Positions 52,010 through 61,821 of a DNA stretch of 64,000 nt are shown one piece after another (position 1 is the first letter of the stretch; each line of letters starts with the position of its first letter). The stretch comes from Rhizobium sp. TH2. Its GTDB lineage: Bacteria > Pseudomonadota > Alphaproteobacteria > Rhizobiales > Rhizobiaceae. The notes beneath the pieces are model-generated. The model worked only from the letters and a program-made list of their open reading frames with translations. It did not search any database and was not told the origin of the DNA. The DNA is taken from the NCBI RefSeq assembly GCF_024707525.1, contig NZ_CP062231.1:3782001-3846000 (forward strand). The letters run 5' to 3'. Made by a program: the position numbers and the translations under genes.

Positions 52010-53260
52010 GTGACCGCACGCGGCGAGAACATGCGCATCAACAGCGACCGGCTGTGGGATTCGCTGATGGACATGGCCAGGATCGGCCCGGGCATCGCAG
52101 GCGGCAACAACCGCCAGACGTTGACCGATTTCGACAATGAAGGCCGCCACCTGTTCAAACAGTGGTGCGAGGCATCAGGCATGACCATGGCCGTCGACAA
52201 GATGGGCACGATGTTCGCGACCCGCCCCGGCACCGATCCCGAAGCGCTCCCCGTCTATGTCGGCTCCCACCTCGACACCCAGCCGACCGGCGGTAAGTAT
52301 GACGGTGTGCTCGGCGTGCTCGCCGGCCTCGAAGTCATCCGCTCGATGAACGATCTCGACATCAAGACCAAGCACCCGATCGTCGTGACCAATTGGACCA
52401 ACGAGGAAGGTGCCCGCTTCGCCCCCGCCATGCTCGCCTCCGGCGTCTTCGCGGGCGTGCACACGATGGACTATGCCTATGATCGCAAGGACCCCGAGGG
52501 CAAAAGCTTCGGCGATGAACTCAAGCGCATCGGCTGGGTCGGCGAGGAAGAAGTCGGCGCCCGCAAGATGCACGCCTATTTCGAATATCACATCGAACAG
52601 GGCCCGATCCTCGAAGCGGAAAACAAGCAGATCGGCGTCGTCACTCATGGCCAGGGCCTCTGGTGGCTGGAATTCACGCTCACCGGCAAGGAAGCCCATA
52701 CCGGTTCGACGCCGATGAATCTCCGCGTCAATGCCGGCCTCGCGATGGCCCGGATCATGGAAATGGTGCAGGGCGTGGCGATGCAGAACCAGCCGGGCTG
52801 CGTCGGCGGCGTCGGCCAGGTGTTCTTCTCGCCCAATTCGCGCAACGTGCTACCGGGCAAAGTGGTGTTCACGGTCGATATCCGTTCGCCGATCCAGGCC
52901 AAGCTCGACCGCATGCGCGCGGAAATCGAGGCCGAGGCGGCAAAAATCTGTTCCGCCCTCGGCGTCGGCTGTTCCGTCGAAGCCGTCGGTCATTTCGATC
53001 CTGTGACCTTCGACCCGGCGCTGGTCACCGCCGTCCGCAAGGCGGCCGAAGACCTCGGCTACAGCCACATGGACATCATATCAGGCGCCGGCCACGACGC
53101 CTGCTGGACCGCCAGGGTCGCCCCCTCCACCATGATCATGTGCCCCTGCGTCGGCGGCCTTTCCCACAACGAAGCCGAGGACATCTCCAAGGAATGGGCC
53201 GCCGCCGGCGCCGACGTGCTGCTGCGCGCGGTAGTGGAAACGGCGGGGATTGTGGAGTGA
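52010..53260 (+). CDS. pydC: Beta-ureidopropionase / Zn-dependent N-carbamoyl amidohydrolase
   Basis: 416 residues from a GTG at 52010, preferred because AGGGAG lies 6 bases upstream. M20-family metal ligands lie in VGSHLDTQPTGGKYDGVLGV, WTNEEGARF and GAGHDA, and GGLSHNEAE near the end. The peptidase-dimer domain spans about residues 205-320. The enzyme hydrolyses N-carbamoyl-beta-alanine from uracil, the third step of the reductive pathway. Allantoate amidohydrolases are close relatives, but the neighbouring hydantoinase and rutR favour the pyrimidine role. Confidence 0.9.
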   Translation: MTARGENMRINSDRLWDSLMDMARIGPGIAGGNNRQTLTDFDNEGRHLFKQWCEASGMTMAVDKMGTMFATRPGTDPEALPVYVGSHLDTQPTGGKYDGVLGVLAGLEVIRSMNDLDIKTKHPIVVTNWTNEEGARFAPAMLASGVFAGVHTMDYAYDRKDPEGKSFGDELKRIGWVGEEEVGARKMHAYFEYHIEQGPILEAENKQIGVVTHGQGLWWLEFTLTGKEAHTGSTPMNLRVNAGLAMARIMEMVQGVAMQNQPGCVGGVGQVFFSPNSRNVLPGKVVFTVDIRSPIQAKLDRMRAEIEAEAAKICSALGVGCSVEAVGHFDPVTFDPALVTAVRKAAEDLGYSHMDIISGAGHDACWTARVAPSTMIMCPCVGGLSHNEAEDISKEWAAAGADVLLRAVVETAGIVE

Positions 53261-53292
53261 GGGACCATCTTCTTCGTCCATTACTGGCGAAG

Positions 53293-53637
53293 ATGGCGCT
53301 CTTTGGATCTCTTTTTGGGATAGGGTTGCTTGTCTGGATCACAAACCTCCTGGCCTTTCGAACAAGCTATTCCCGCTTGCGGGATGAGCATAACCACATG
53401 AAATACCTCTACGATCAAGGCGACGAGAACGTTAGAAGCGCATCGGGAGACAGTATCGGCGACATGTTCGAGTACGTGTCGATGGCCAGAAAAGAGTACC
53501 TGGATGCATTGGAATTCGTCCTGTTGTTCGGCGCACTTCCGGCAATGCTACTCTGGTTCGTAATTGCTTTTCGCGGGTCGACGAGGTCGTATTTGAGATC
53601 TGGCGAGAAGAGTCCTGAAGACAAGCAAACACGCTAA
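53293..53637 (+). CDS. Two-helix membrane protein of unknown function
   Basis: 114 residues from the ATG at 53293. Helices near each end (LFGSLFGIGLLVWITNLLAF; FVLLFGALPAMLLWFVIAF) enclose a polar middle part with ARKEYLDALE. Composition is more AT-rich than pydC and hydA on either side, suggesting a later insertion into the operon. No family is recognised. Confidence 0.6.
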   Translation: MALFGSLFGIGLLVWITNLLAFRTSYSRLRDEHNHMKYLYDQGDENVRSASGDSIGDMFEYVSMARKEYLDALEFVLLFGALPAMLLWFVIAFRGSTRSYLRSGEKSPEDKQTR

Positions 53638-53655
53638 GAATACGGGAACAAGAAA

Positions 53656-55110
53656 ATGACCAAAATCATCAAGGGCGGCACCATCGTCACCGCCGATCTC
53701 ACCTACAAGGCCGACATCAGGATCGAGGGCGGCAAGATCGTCGAGATCGGCCAGAACCTCTCGGGCGGCGAGACGCTGGATGCGACCGGCTGCTACGTCA
53801 TGCCCGGCGGCATCGACCCGCATGTGCACCTCGAAATGCCCTTCATGGGCACCTATTCCACCGATGATTTCGAGAGCGGCACGCGCGCCGGCCTCGCCGG
53901 CGGCACGACCATGGTGGTGGATTTCTGCCTGCCCGGGCCGCAGCAATCGCTGCTCGAGGCGCTGCAGATGTGGGACAACAAGACCTCCCGCGCCAATGCC
54001 GACTATTCCTTCCACATGGCGATCATCGGCTGGAACGAGCGCGTCTTCAACGAGATGGAGACCGTGGTCAAGGATCGCGGCATCAACACGTTCAAGCACT
54101 TCATGGCCTATAAGGGCGCCTTGATGGTGAACGACGACGAGATGTTCGCCTCCTTCCAGCGCTGCGCCGAGCTTGGCGCCCTGCCGCTGGTCCATGCCGA
54201 AAACGGCGATGTCGTTGCCTCGATGACCGCCAAGCTGCTCGCCGAAGGCAACAACGGCCCCGAGGCCCATGCCTATTCCCGTCCGCCCGAGGTCGAGGGC
54301 GAGGCTACCAACCGCGCCATCATGCTCGCCGACATGGCCGGCGTGCCGCTCTATGTCGTGCATACGTCCTGCGAACAGGCGCATGAAGCCATCCGCCGCG
54401 CCCGCCAGAAGGGCATGCGCGTCTATGGCGAGCCGCTCATCCAGCACCTGACGCTCGACGAGAGCGAGTATTTCAACAAGGACTGGGATCATGCCGCCCG
54501 CCGCGTCATGTCGCCCCCCTTCCGTTCGAAGCAGCATCAGGACAGCCTCTGGGCCGGCCTGCAATCGGGCTCGCTCTCGGTCGTGGCGACCGACCACTGC
54601 GCCTTCACCACCAAGCAGAAGCGCTCAGGCATCGACAATTTCTCCCTGATCCCGAATGGCACGGGCGGCCTTGAAGACCGTATGCCGATGCTCTGGACCT
54701 ACGGCGTTGCAACGGGCCGGCTGACCATGAACGAGTTCGTCGCGGTCACCTCCACCAACATCGCCAAGATCCTCAACATCTACCCGAAAAAAGGCGCGAT
54801 CCTGGTCGGCGCCGATGCCGATATCGTGGTCTGGGACCCAAAACGCTCCAAGACCATCTCGGCCTCGACCCAGCAATCGGCGATCGACTACAACGTCTTC
54901 GAAGGCAAGGAAGTCACCGGGCTGCCGCGCTTCACGCTCACCCGCGGCGAAGTGGCCATCGAGGAAGCGACCGTCAAGACCAGGGAAGGCCACGGCCAGT
55001 TCGTCAAGCGCGAACCGTTCCAGGCGGTCAACAAGGCGCTTTCGACCTGGAAGGAACTCGTGGCGCCACGGAAAGTGGAGCGCACGGGTATCCCAGCGAG
55101 CGGGGTGTGA
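53656..55110 (+). CDS. hydA: Dihydropyrimidinase (D-hydantoinase)
   Basis: 484 residues. Metal ligands: the HxH in GGIDPHVHLEMPF (about residues 55-67), the carbamylated lysine in FKHFMAYKGALMV (about 148-160), histidines in PLVHAENGDV and YVVHTSCEQ, and Asp in VVATDHCAFT. It opens dihydrouracil and dihydrothymine to N-carbamoyl-beta-amino acids, step two of the pathway. GGGAACAAGAAA precedes the ATG. Confidence 0.95.
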   Translation: MTKIIKGGTIVTADLTYKADIRIEGGKIVEIGQNLSGGETLDATGCYVMPGGIDPHVHLEMPFMGTYSTDDFESGTRAGLAGGTTMVVDFCLPGPQQSLLEALQMWDNKTSRANADYSFHMAIIGWNERVFNEMETVVKDRGINTFKHFMAYKGALMVNDDEMFASFQRCAELGALPLVHAENGDVVASMTAKLLAEGNNGPEAHAYSRPPEVEGEATNRAIMLADMAGVPLYVVHTSCEQAHEAIRRARQKGMRVYGEPLIQHLTLDESEYFNKDWDHAARRVMSPPFRSKQHQDSLWAGLQSGSLSVVATDHCAFTTKQKRSGIDNFSLIPNGTGGLEDRMPMLWTYGVATGRLTMNEFVAVTSTNIAKILNIYPKKGAILVGADADIVVWDPKRSKTISASTQQSAIDYNVFEGKEVTGLPRFTLTRGEVAIEEATVKTREGHGQFVKREPFQAVNKALSTWKELVAPRKVERTGIPASGV

Positions 55111-55134
55111 GGGTTGAATCCTTTACGAAGCCCG

Positions 55135-55548
55135 CTAATCCGCCAGCCTCTCCAGCTCCGGCAACAACACCACGCTCTCCTGTTCGTTGGGATCGGTGCG
55201 CGCGATCACCGCCGTCGCGGGCTCCGTCGCCGACCGGTTGACCGGCAGATGCGGCACGCCGGCCGGGATGTAGAACATGTCGCCGGCCTTGGTCATGATA
55301 CGGTGTTCGAGATTGGCGCCGTAGAAGGTCTCCACCTCGCCCGAAATGATGAAGATCGCCGTCTCGTGCCCCTCATGCATATGCGCCTTGGCGCGACCGC
55401 CGGGCGGCACGGTCAGCAGCATCATCGCTATACCATGCGAGCCGGAGGATTCCTTCGAAATGCCTTCGAGATAGGAAAATCCCTGCTTACCGTCATAGGG
55501 GATTGCCGGGCGGATCAGCTTGCATTCGGGAAGCGGTGATGATGACAT
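55135..55548 (-). CDS. Cupin-domain protein
   Basis: 137 residues. The cupin motif reads PPGGRAKAHMHEGHETAIFI and then GDMFYIPAGVPHLPVN, keeping the metal-binding histidines and glutamate. It is convergent with hydA and divergent from the ABC operon. The role in this cluster is unknown; a sensor or small isomerase is possible. Confidence 0.8.
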   Translation of the reverse strand: MSSSPLPECKLIRPAIPYDGKQGFSYLEGISKESSGSHGIAMMLLTVPPGGRAKAHMHEGHETAIFIISGEVETFYGANLEHRIMTKAGDMFYIPAGVPHLPVNRSATEPATAVIARTDPNEQESVVLLPELERLAD

Positions 55549-55620
55549 AGCAGAAACGTCCTCTTCAAAAAATTACAGGCGGAGAACCGCCGTGGGAACA
55601 GAATATGAAACTGGGTGACC

Positions 55621-56412
55621 ATGTCCAACACTAATGAAACCGTCGTCGCAGCGAGCGATCTGGGTCTCACATTCGACACCAATGACGGGCCGGTGACGGC
55701 GCTGACCGATGTCAATCTGGATATCAAGAAGGGTGACTTCGTCTCCTTTATCGGGCCATCGGGCTGCGGCAAGACCACGTTCCTACGCGTGATTGCGGAT
55801 CTCGAAAAGCCCACGTCTGGAACCATCTCGGTCAACGGCATGACGCCCGAACAGGCGCGCCACAAGCGTGCTTATGGCTATGTCTTCCAGGCCTCGGCGC
55901 TCTATCCCTGGCGCACGATCGAGAAGAACATAGCGCTGCCGCTGGAGATCATGGGTTATCCCCGGGGCGAGCAGATCGCCCGCATCCACCGCACGCTCGA
56001 TCTCGTCAACCTCACCGGCTTCGAGAAGAAATATCCATGGCAGCTCTCCGGCGGCATGCAGCAACGCGCCTCGATCGCCCGCGCCCTCGCCTTCGATGCC
56101 GACCTGCTGTTGATGGACGAGCCGTTCGGCGCGCTCGACGAAATTGTCCGCGACCACCTCAACGAGGAGCTTCTCAAGCTCTGGGACCGCACCAACAAGA
56201 CCATCTGTTTCGTCACCCATTCGATCCCCGAGGCTGTCTATCTCTCGACCCGGATCGTGGTGATGAGCCCGCGGCCCGGCCGCGTCACCGACGTCATCGA
56301 ATCGACGCTGCCCAAGGAACGCCCGCTGGATATCCGCGAAACACCGGAATTTCTCGAGATCGCCCACCGCGTCCGCGACGGCCTGCGGGCTGGCCACTCC
56401 TATGAACTCTGA
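55621..56412 (+). CDS. ABC transporter ATPase (TauB/SsuB/ThiZ-like)
   Basis: 263 residues from the ATG at 55621; a GTG two codons earlier is possible. Walker A GPSGCGKTT, signature LSGGMQQRASIARAL, Walker B LLLMDEPFGALDE. Family type and the NMT1-type binding protein below mark an importer of nitrogenous or pyrimidine-like compounds. Its place after the pyrimidine genes suggests uptake of pathway substrates. Confidence 0.92.
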   Translation: MSNTNETVVAASDLGLTFDTNDGPVTALTDVNLDIKKGDFVSFIGPSGCGKTTFLRVIADLEKPTSGTISVNGMTPEQARHKRAYGYVFQASALYPWRTIEKNIALPLEIMGYPRGEQIARIHRTLDLVNLTGFEKKYPWQLSGGMQQRASIARALAFDADLLLMDEPFGALDEIVRDHLNEELLKLWDRTNKTICFVTHSIPEAVYLSTRIVVMSPRPGRVTDVIESTLPKERPLDIRETPEFLEIAHRVRDGLRAGHSYEL

Positions 56413-56445
56413 CCACACCCATCGCCTAGGAAAGACAGTTAATAT

Positions 56446-56781
56446 ATGAGCGGAACCTTCGTCCTCCTCCTCGCAGGCGCCTCGGCCATTTTCATCGCGG
56501 CGGCAACGGCAACGCGCGCCTATATTTCTTCGGATAACTGGCTGTGGGTCGCACTTTCGCTGTCCCTTTATGTTGCAGGCAACCTCGTCATGATCCGCAT
56601 CATGCGCGAGGGCGGGCTGGGTCTTGCAATCTCAGTCTCGGCGATCGTCCAGCTCATTCTTGTCAATGTCATTGCGCTCGTGGTTTTCGGCGAACGCCTG
56701 ACCAATATCCAGATCGGCGGCGTGGTCCTCGGCATCCTGGCAATGGTGCTGATGATATGGCCGCAAAAGGTTGGAGCGTAG
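56446..56781 (+). CDS. SMR/EamA-like four-helix membrane protein inside the ABC operon
   Basis: 111 residues, four membrane helices (FVLLLAGASAIFIAAATATR, WLWVALSLSLYVAGNLVMIR, GLAISVSAIVQLILVNVIAL, IGGVVLGILAMVLMIW). It resembles SMR proteins but lacks the glutamate in helix 1. Position between ATPase and permease implies a linked role, which is not known. Confidence 0.7.
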   Translation: MSGTFVLLLAGASAIFIAAATATRAYISSDNWLWVALSLSLYVAGNLVMIRIMREGGLGLAISVSAIVQLILVNVIALVVFGERLTNIQIGGVVLGILAMVLMIWPQKVGA

Positions 56782-56782
56782 C

Positions 56783-57670
56783 ATGAGCAGTCCGGCCAAG
56801 GCGCGCGACAAGATCGTTCCGGTCCTGACCATCACCGCGATCATCATCGTCGCATGGTACGTCGCCGCGATCCTCATGAACGCGCCGTTCCAGCGCGACC
56901 AGGACAAGCGCGATGGCGTGACCTCCACCATGTCGGAACTCGTTGGCAAGACGCTCTCGCAGCCCAAGCCCACCATGCCGGCGCCGCACCAAGTGGTCGA
57001 GAATCTCTACAAAAACATCTTCACGGTAAAGCCGTGGTCGGCGCGCAGCCTCGTCTACCACGCATGGGTGACGCTCTCATCGACCTTGCTCGGCTTTGCC
57101 ATGGGCACGATCCTCGGCGTGGTGATCGCGGTCGGCATCGTGCATGTGCCGGCGCTCGACAAGTCCTTCCTGCCGTGGATCATCGCGTCGCAGACCATCC
57201 CCATCCTTGCGGTCGCTCCGATGATCGTCGTCGTGCTGTCGGCGGTCAATATAACAGGGATCCTGCCCAAGGCGCTGATCTCGACCTACCTCTCCTTCTT
57301 CCCCGTCGCGGTCGGCATGGTGAAGGGATTGAGATCGCCGGAGGTCATGCATCTCGACCTCGTGCATACCTATAATGCCACGAAATGGCAGACCTTCTGG
57401 AAGCTGCGCGTGCCGGCTTCGATCCCCTTCTTCTTCACCTCGATAAAGGTCGCCGTGGCAGCGAGCCTTGTGGGCGCGATCGTCGGCGAGCTGCCGACCG
57501 GCGCGGTCGCCGGCATCGGCTCCAAGCTGCTCGCGGGTTCCTATTACAGCCAGACCATCGACGTCTGGGCGGCGCTGATCGCCGGCTCCATCGTCGCCGT
57601 GCTGCTGGTCACGATCGTCGATATCGCCGCCAAGCTGGTTGGCATGAGCATGGGGGCGCGGCCGGAATGA
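56783..57670 (+). CDS. ABC transporter permease (TauC/SsuC-like)
   Basis: 295 residues from the ATG at 56783 (GGAG 8 bases upstream), 1 bp after the previous stop. The EAA-type loop is DLVHTYNATKWQTFWKLRVP followed by ASIPFFFTSIKVA. One N-terminal helix is followed by a periplasmic segment before the transport core. It overlaps the next permease gene by 4 bp. Confidence 0.9.
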   Translation: MSSPAKARDKIVPVLTITAIIIVAWYVAAILMNAPFQRDQDKRDGVTSTMSELVGKTLSQPKPTMPAPHQVVENLYKNIFTVKPWSARSLVYHAWVTLSSTLLGFAMGTILGVVIAVGIVHVPALDKSFLPWIIASQTIPILAVAPMIVVVLSAVNITGILPKALISTYLSFFPVAVGMVKGLRSPEVMHLDLVHTYNATKWQTFWKLRVPASIPFFFTSIKVAVAASLVGAIVGELPTGAVAGIGSKLLAGSYYSQTIDVWAALIAGSIVAVLLVTIVDIAAKLVGMSMGARPE

Positions 57671-58776
57671 CCCGTTTCAAACTGAACTGGCAATCCACGC
57701 TTGCTGCGATCGCTGTGATCGTCAGCCTCGTGTTCCTGCCGCTGACGACCATGGCGTCCACGCTGGTAACCGTGCTCGTACTGCTCCTGATCGCTGCCTC
57801 GGTCGCTCTCGCCTCATCAGACGCGAACCGCAACACCACGGCAATCGGCCTCGGCGTCATGGTTCACCTCGCCGTGCTCCTGTTGATCGGCACGGTCGCC
57901 GGCGCCGAGGGAACCGCGGGCTGGAGCTTCTTTGCAGCACTTGCTGCCTGCTGGCTGCTGGCCTGGCGGCTGATCACGATCCTCTCGGGCGACGGCCGCA
58001 GAAACGCGGGCGGCGCCATTGTCGGCCGTGTCATCGTGCCTGCGATCTTTGGCGTCTGGATTCTCATCCTTTGGGAAGCCATCACCCGTGGCGCCGGCGT
58101 GCCTTTCGTGCTGCTACCGCCGCCCTCTTCCATCGGCGTACGCATCGTGTCGTCGATACCCATCCTCGCCGCCGACTTCCGGCAGACGGTGCTGAAGGCT
58201 GTGCTGTTCGGCTTCTTCGTCGGCTCCGGCGCAGGCTTCCTGGTCGCCGTGCTCGCCGATCGCTTCCGCTTTCTCTCCAACGGCCTGCTGCCGATCGGCA
58301 ATCTCGTTTCCGCGTTGCCGATCATCGGCGTCGCACCAATCATGGTCATCTGGTTCGGTTTCGACTGGCAGTCCAAGGCAGCGGTCGTGATCGTGATGAC
58401 CTTCTTCCCGATGCTGGTCAACACGATCGAAGGCCTGAAGACCGCCGGCCGCATGGAACGAGACTTGATGCAGACCTACAATGCCGGCCATTGGCAGACG
58501 CTGGTCAAGCTGCGCCTGCCCGCCGCCATGCCCTTCATCTTCAACGCGTTGAAGATCAATTCCACGCTTGCCCTGATCGGCGCGCTGGTGTCCGAATTTT
58601 TCGGCACGCCGGTGGTCGGCATGGGCTTTAGAATCTCGACCGAAGTGGGTCGGATGAACCTCGACATGGTCTGGGCTGAAATAGCTCTTGCAGCCCTTGT
58701 CGGGTCGTTGTTCTATGGCGCTATCGCACTTCTCGAGCGCGCCACAACCTTCTGGCATCCATCATACCGCTCTTGA
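57667..58776 (+). CDS. ABC transporter permease with extra N-terminal helices
   Basis: 369 residues from the ATG at 57667. The first about 110 residues add four short hydrophobic helices (TLAAIAVIVSLVFLPL and following) before the standard TauC-like core with loop DLMQTYNAGHWQTLVKLRLP and AAMPFIFNALKIN. The two permeases probably form a heterodimer. Confidence 0.9.
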   Translation: MTRFKLNWQSTLAAIAVIVSLVFLPLTTMASTLVTVLVLLLIAASVALASSDANRNTTAIGLGVMVHLAVLLLIGTVAGAEGTAGWSFFAALAACWLLAWRLITILSGDGRRNAGGAIVGRVIVPAIFGVWILILWEAITRGAGVPFVLLPPPSSIGVRIVSSIPILAADFRQTVLKAVLFGFFVGSGAGFLVAVLADRFRFLSNGLLPIGNLVSALPIIGVAPIMVIWFGFDWQSKAAVVIVMTFFPMLVNTIEGLKTAGRMERDLMQTYNAGHWQTLVKLRLPAAMPFIFNALKINSTLALIGALVSEFFGTPVVGMGFRISTEVGRMNLDMVWAEIALAALVGSLFYGAIALLERATTFWHPSYRS

Positions 58777-58806
58777 TGGGTGCCTTAACAACAGGGGAAT
58801 AAGAAA

Positions 58807-59778
58807 ATGAGGAAGACAATGAAAATCACTCTCGCTCTGGCCATGTCGCTTATGGCCGGTTCGGCGCTCGCCGCCGACAAGGTCGTGCTGCAGCTGAAAT
58901 GGGTCGCCCAGGCGCAGTTCGCCGGCTATTACGTCGCCAAGGACAAGGGCCTCTATGAAAAGGCCGGCCTCGATGTCGAAATCAAGGCGGGCGGCCCGGA
59001 TATCGCGCCCGAGCAGGTCATCGCCGGCGGCGGCGCCGACGTGATCGTCGATTGGGCCGGTGGCGCGCTTGCCGCCCGCGAAAAGGGCGTCGGCCTCGTC
59101 AACATCGCCCAGCCGTTCAAGAAGGCCGGCATGGAACTCGTCTGCCCCAAGGACGGCCCGGTCAAGACCGAAGCCGATTTCAAGGGCAAGACGCTCGGCG
59201 TCTGGTTCTTCGGCAACGAATATCCCTTCTACGCTTGGATGAACAAGCTCGGCCTCAAGACCGAGGGCGGCGCCGATGGCGTGACCGTCCTCAAGCAGTC
59301 GTTCGACGTCCAGCCGCTGATCCAGAAGCAGGCCGACTGCATCTCGGTGATGACCTATAACGAATACTGGCAGCTGATCGACGCCGGCTACAAGGCCGAA
59401 GACCTCGTCGTCTTCAACTATTCCGCCATGGGCAACGACCTCATGGAAGACGGGCTCTACGCCATGGAAGACAAGCTCAAGGACGCTGCCTTCAAGGAAA
59501 AGATGGTCAAGTTCGTCAAGGCTTCGATGGAAGGCTGGAAATACGCCATCGACAATCCCGATGAAGCTGCGGCGATCGTCATGGACAATGGCGGCCAGGA
59601 CGAGAACCACCAGAAGCGCATGATGGGCGAAGTCGCCAAGCTGATCGGCGAGCCCGACGGCAAGCTCGACATCGCGCTTTATGAACGGACGGAAAAGGCG
59701 CTGCTCGACCAGAAGATCATCGCCAAGAAGCCGGAGGGCGCCTACACGCTCGACATCACGGATGCCGCTTCGAAGTAA
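58807..59778 (+). CDS. ABC transporter substrate-binding protein (NMT1/THI5-like)
   Basis: 323 residues. Signal peptide ends SALAADK. Mature start VVLQLKWVAQAQFAGYYVAK then DKGLYEKAGLDVEIKAGGPD is the NMT1/THI5 fold, whose bacterial members bind pyrimidine or thiamine precursors, riboflavin or similar ligands. Given the operon, a pyrimidine or its derivative is the likely ligand, by inference. Confidence 0.92.
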   Translation: MRKTMKITLALAMSLMAGSALAADKVVLQLKWVAQAQFAGYYVAKDKGLYEKAGLDVEIKAGGPDIAPEQVIAGGGADVIVDWAGGALAAREKGVGLVNIAQPFKKAGMELVCPKDGPVKTEADFKGKTLGVWFFGNEYPFYAWMNKLGLKTEGGADGVTVLKQSFDVQPLIQKQADCISVMTYNEYWQLIDAGYKAEDLVVFNYSAMGNDLMEDGLYAMEDKLKDAAFKEKMVKFVKASMEGWKYAIDNPDEAAAIVMDNGGQDENHQKRMMGEVAKLIGEPDGKLDIALYERTEKALLDQKIIAKKPEGAYTLDITDAASK

Positions 59779-59805
59779 GCTTCGAGTTCAGTCGGATATC
59801 CGGAA

Positions 59806-59830
59806 GGCGGGTCGCGAGGCCCGCCTTTTT
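59806..59830 (+). terminator. Terminator of the pyrimidine ABC operon
   Basis: GGCGGG (59806-59811) pairs with CCCGCC (59820-59825), followed by TTTTT. Confidence 0.85.
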
Positions 59831-59903
59831 CGTGACTATCTTGCAAATGTTTGGCAAATCACGCAGCACTGCATGCAACCACGAGTTAGTGAGAGGTGCC
59901 GCG

Positions 59904-60491
59904 ATGGGCTTTAGGATATCATGGATCGCATTCGAAGGGTTGGAGCGACAATCCTGCCTCGATCTGGTAGGCATGATCGATACCAACCAGTTGGACGAAG
60001 CGTGTGAGGCGCCGTTTTCTATGGCAGACCTCCCGACAGGCTGGATCGTTCTGTTCTCCAACGACTTCGACTATGCGTCGGATGATCGACTGGCTCGGCT
60101 GTCAGGCCGATGCCGAGTCGTGGGCTGCCAGGTCGAAGAGACCATCATGTACTGCCGCACAGTGGGTTATGGGAGCGGCAAACTCATTTGGTCAGCAGCG
60201 CATGACTCAAGCGAGGGACTGTTGCATCTCAAAACCAGCGGGGCTTTGCCGAAGCAATTCAAGGAGATTGAGCGCCGCCTCCTCGAAGAGCAGGAGCAAA
60301 GTGGCAGCGAAAGTTCGGACACGGATTACGTCTTTGATATCCCTATTGAAACTGCGGCTATGCTGACCGGCTATAGGCACGATCAGTGGAAGTTCGATTG
60401 GGGAGAGCCGGCTTTCACAGCTCTCGCTGCAACCATATCTGAGGAAATCAAGCAACCTTTCTGGAAAAAGCTTCTTGGTGTGAAATCCTGA
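59904..60491 (+). CDS. Hypothetical protein
   Basis: 195 residues from the ATG at 59904, with GAGAGGTG upstream; the frame extends back to 59832. It starts MGFRISWIAFEGLERQSCLD and has MADLPTGWIVLFSNDFDYAS and WFDWGEP-like aromatic patches, suggesting a compact mixed fold. AT-richer than its neighbours. Similar proteins occur near contact-toxin immunity genes, but I cannot assign a family. Confidence 0.6.
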   Translation: MGFRISWIAFEGLERQSCLDLVGMIDTNQLDEACEAPFSMADLPTGWIVLFSNDFDYASDDRLARLSGRCRVVGCQVEETIMYCRTVGYGSGKLIWSAAHDSSEGLLHLKTSGALPKQFKEIERRLLEEQEQSGSESSDTDYVFDIPIETAAMLTGYRHDQWKFDWGEPAFTALAATISEEIKQPFWKKLLGVKS

Positions 60492-60534
60492 GACACATCC
60501 CTCAAAGCGCCTAATCAGGATTGCAGATGCGAAA

Positions 60535-60558
60535 AGCCCGGCGCTTGCGCACCGGGCT
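60535..60558 (-). terminator. Terminator of livK
   Basis: AGCCCGG (60535-60541) pairs with CCGGGCT (60552-60558); on the minus strand TTTTC follows. Confidence 0.8.
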
Positions 60559-60582
60559 CCATTTCATCTATCCAAATTCGGC

Positions 60583-61707
60583 TTACTTCAGGCCGATTTC
60601 GAAATAGTTGTACTTGCCGTCTTCGCCCTTCTTCCACTCATACATGGTGTAGTCGGGACGGGTGATGTCGCCCTTTGTGTCGAAGCCGATATCGCCGATA
60701 ACGGTTTTGAATGGGCCCTTTGCCTTGGCGGCTTCAGCGACCTTCGTCGGGTCGTTTTCGCCGGCAGCCTTGGCAGCGTCAGCGAAGATCTGAACGGCAG
60801 CGTAGGAGTAGAGCGTGTAGGCTTCCGGTTCGAAGCCCGCGTCGCGGAACTTCTTGACGGCGTCGGCGGCGTTCGGGTTGTTACGCGGATCCGGCGGGAA
60901 GGTCATCAGCGTGCCGTTGACGGCGTCGCCGGCGATCGAAGCCAGTTCGTTGGAGGTGATGCCGTCGCCGGACATCAGGGTAGCCTTGAGGCCCTGGTCG
61001 GCCATCTGGCGCATGATGAGACCAGCTTCGGTGTGCAGGCCGCCGAAATAGACGATCGAGACGCCTGCGTCCTTCATCTTGGCGATGAGAGCCGAGTAGT
61101 CCTTTTCACCGGGGGTGATGCCTTCATAGATCACTTCGGTGACGCCGAGGCCGTTCATGGCCTTCTTGGTTTCGTCGGCAAGGCCCTGGCCGTACGGGGT
61201 CTTGTCATGAACGACAGCGACCTTAGCGTCCTTGAACTTGTCGAAGATGTACTGGCCGGCGACAGTGCCCTGCTGGTCGTCACGACCGCAAACGCGGAAC
61301 GTGTTCCACAGGCCGCGCTCGGTGAAGTTCGGATTGGTGGAAGCCGGGGTGATCTGGAGAATGCCGTTCTCGGCATAGACTTCCGAAGCCGGGATCGAAA
61401 CGCCCGAGTTGAAGTGGCCGACCACGAACTTCACGCCGTCACCGACGAACTTGTTGGCGACCGAGATGCCCTGCTTCGGGTCGGAGACGTCGTCACCGAG
61501 CACGATCTTGATCTGTTCGCCATTGATGCCGCCAGCGGCATTGATGTCTGCGGCGGCCTGTTCGGCACCCTTCTGGAGCTGAGCGCCGAATGCGGCGTTC
61601 GGGCCAGTCAACGGACCCGCGACGCCGATCAGAATGTCGGCCCAGGCGGAACCGCCAAACGCAACCATGGCGGTAAGAGCCACGGCTGAGAGAAGCATCT
61701 TCTTCAT
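60583..61707 (-). CDS. livK: Branched-chain amino-acid ABC transporter, substrate-binding protein
   Basis: 374 residues with signal peptide ending GSAWADI. The family 5 binding fold is seen in [60 protein letters not shown] and [20 protein letters not shown]. It delivers leucine, isoleucine or valine to LivHM. It is the last gene of the operon, separated by a hairpin. Confidence 0.93.
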   Translation of the reverse strand: MKKMLLSAVALTAMVAFGGSAWADILIGVAGPLTGPNAAFGAQLQKGAEQAAADINAAGGINGEQIKIVLGDDVSDPKQGISVANKFVGDGVKFVVGHFNSGVSIPASEVYAENGILQITPASTNPNFTERGLWNTFRVCGRDDQQGTVAGQYIFDKFKDAKVAVVHDKTPYGQGLADETKKAMNGLGVTEVIYEGITPGEKDYSALIAKMKDAGVSIVYFGGLHTEAGLIMRQMADQGLKATLMSGDGITSNELASIAGDAVNGTLMTFPPDPRNNPNAADAVKKFRDAGFEPEAYTLYSYAAVQIFADAAKAAGENDPTKVAEAAKAKGPFKTVIGDIGFDTKGDITRPDYTMYEWKKGEDGKYNYFEIGLK

Positions 61708-61745
61708 TTTTTAACTCCCAAATTGAGGCGGGCTTGTTCCCTTTC

Positions 61746-61779
61746 CTCCCCTGGTCCGCCCGCCTGTTGGACCAGGGAG
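61746..61779 (-). promoter_or_regulatory. Intercistronic hairpin before livK
   Basis: CTCCCCTGGTCC (61746-61757) pairs with GGACCAGGGAG (61769-61779) with one bulged base. No T-run follows on the minus strand, so it is more likely an RNA-stabilising or processing hairpin than a terminator. Confidence 0.5.
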
Positions 61780-61821
61780 TATTCCCCTTGCGCCTATCTG
61801 TTCATAGGCGATGGAAACTTG

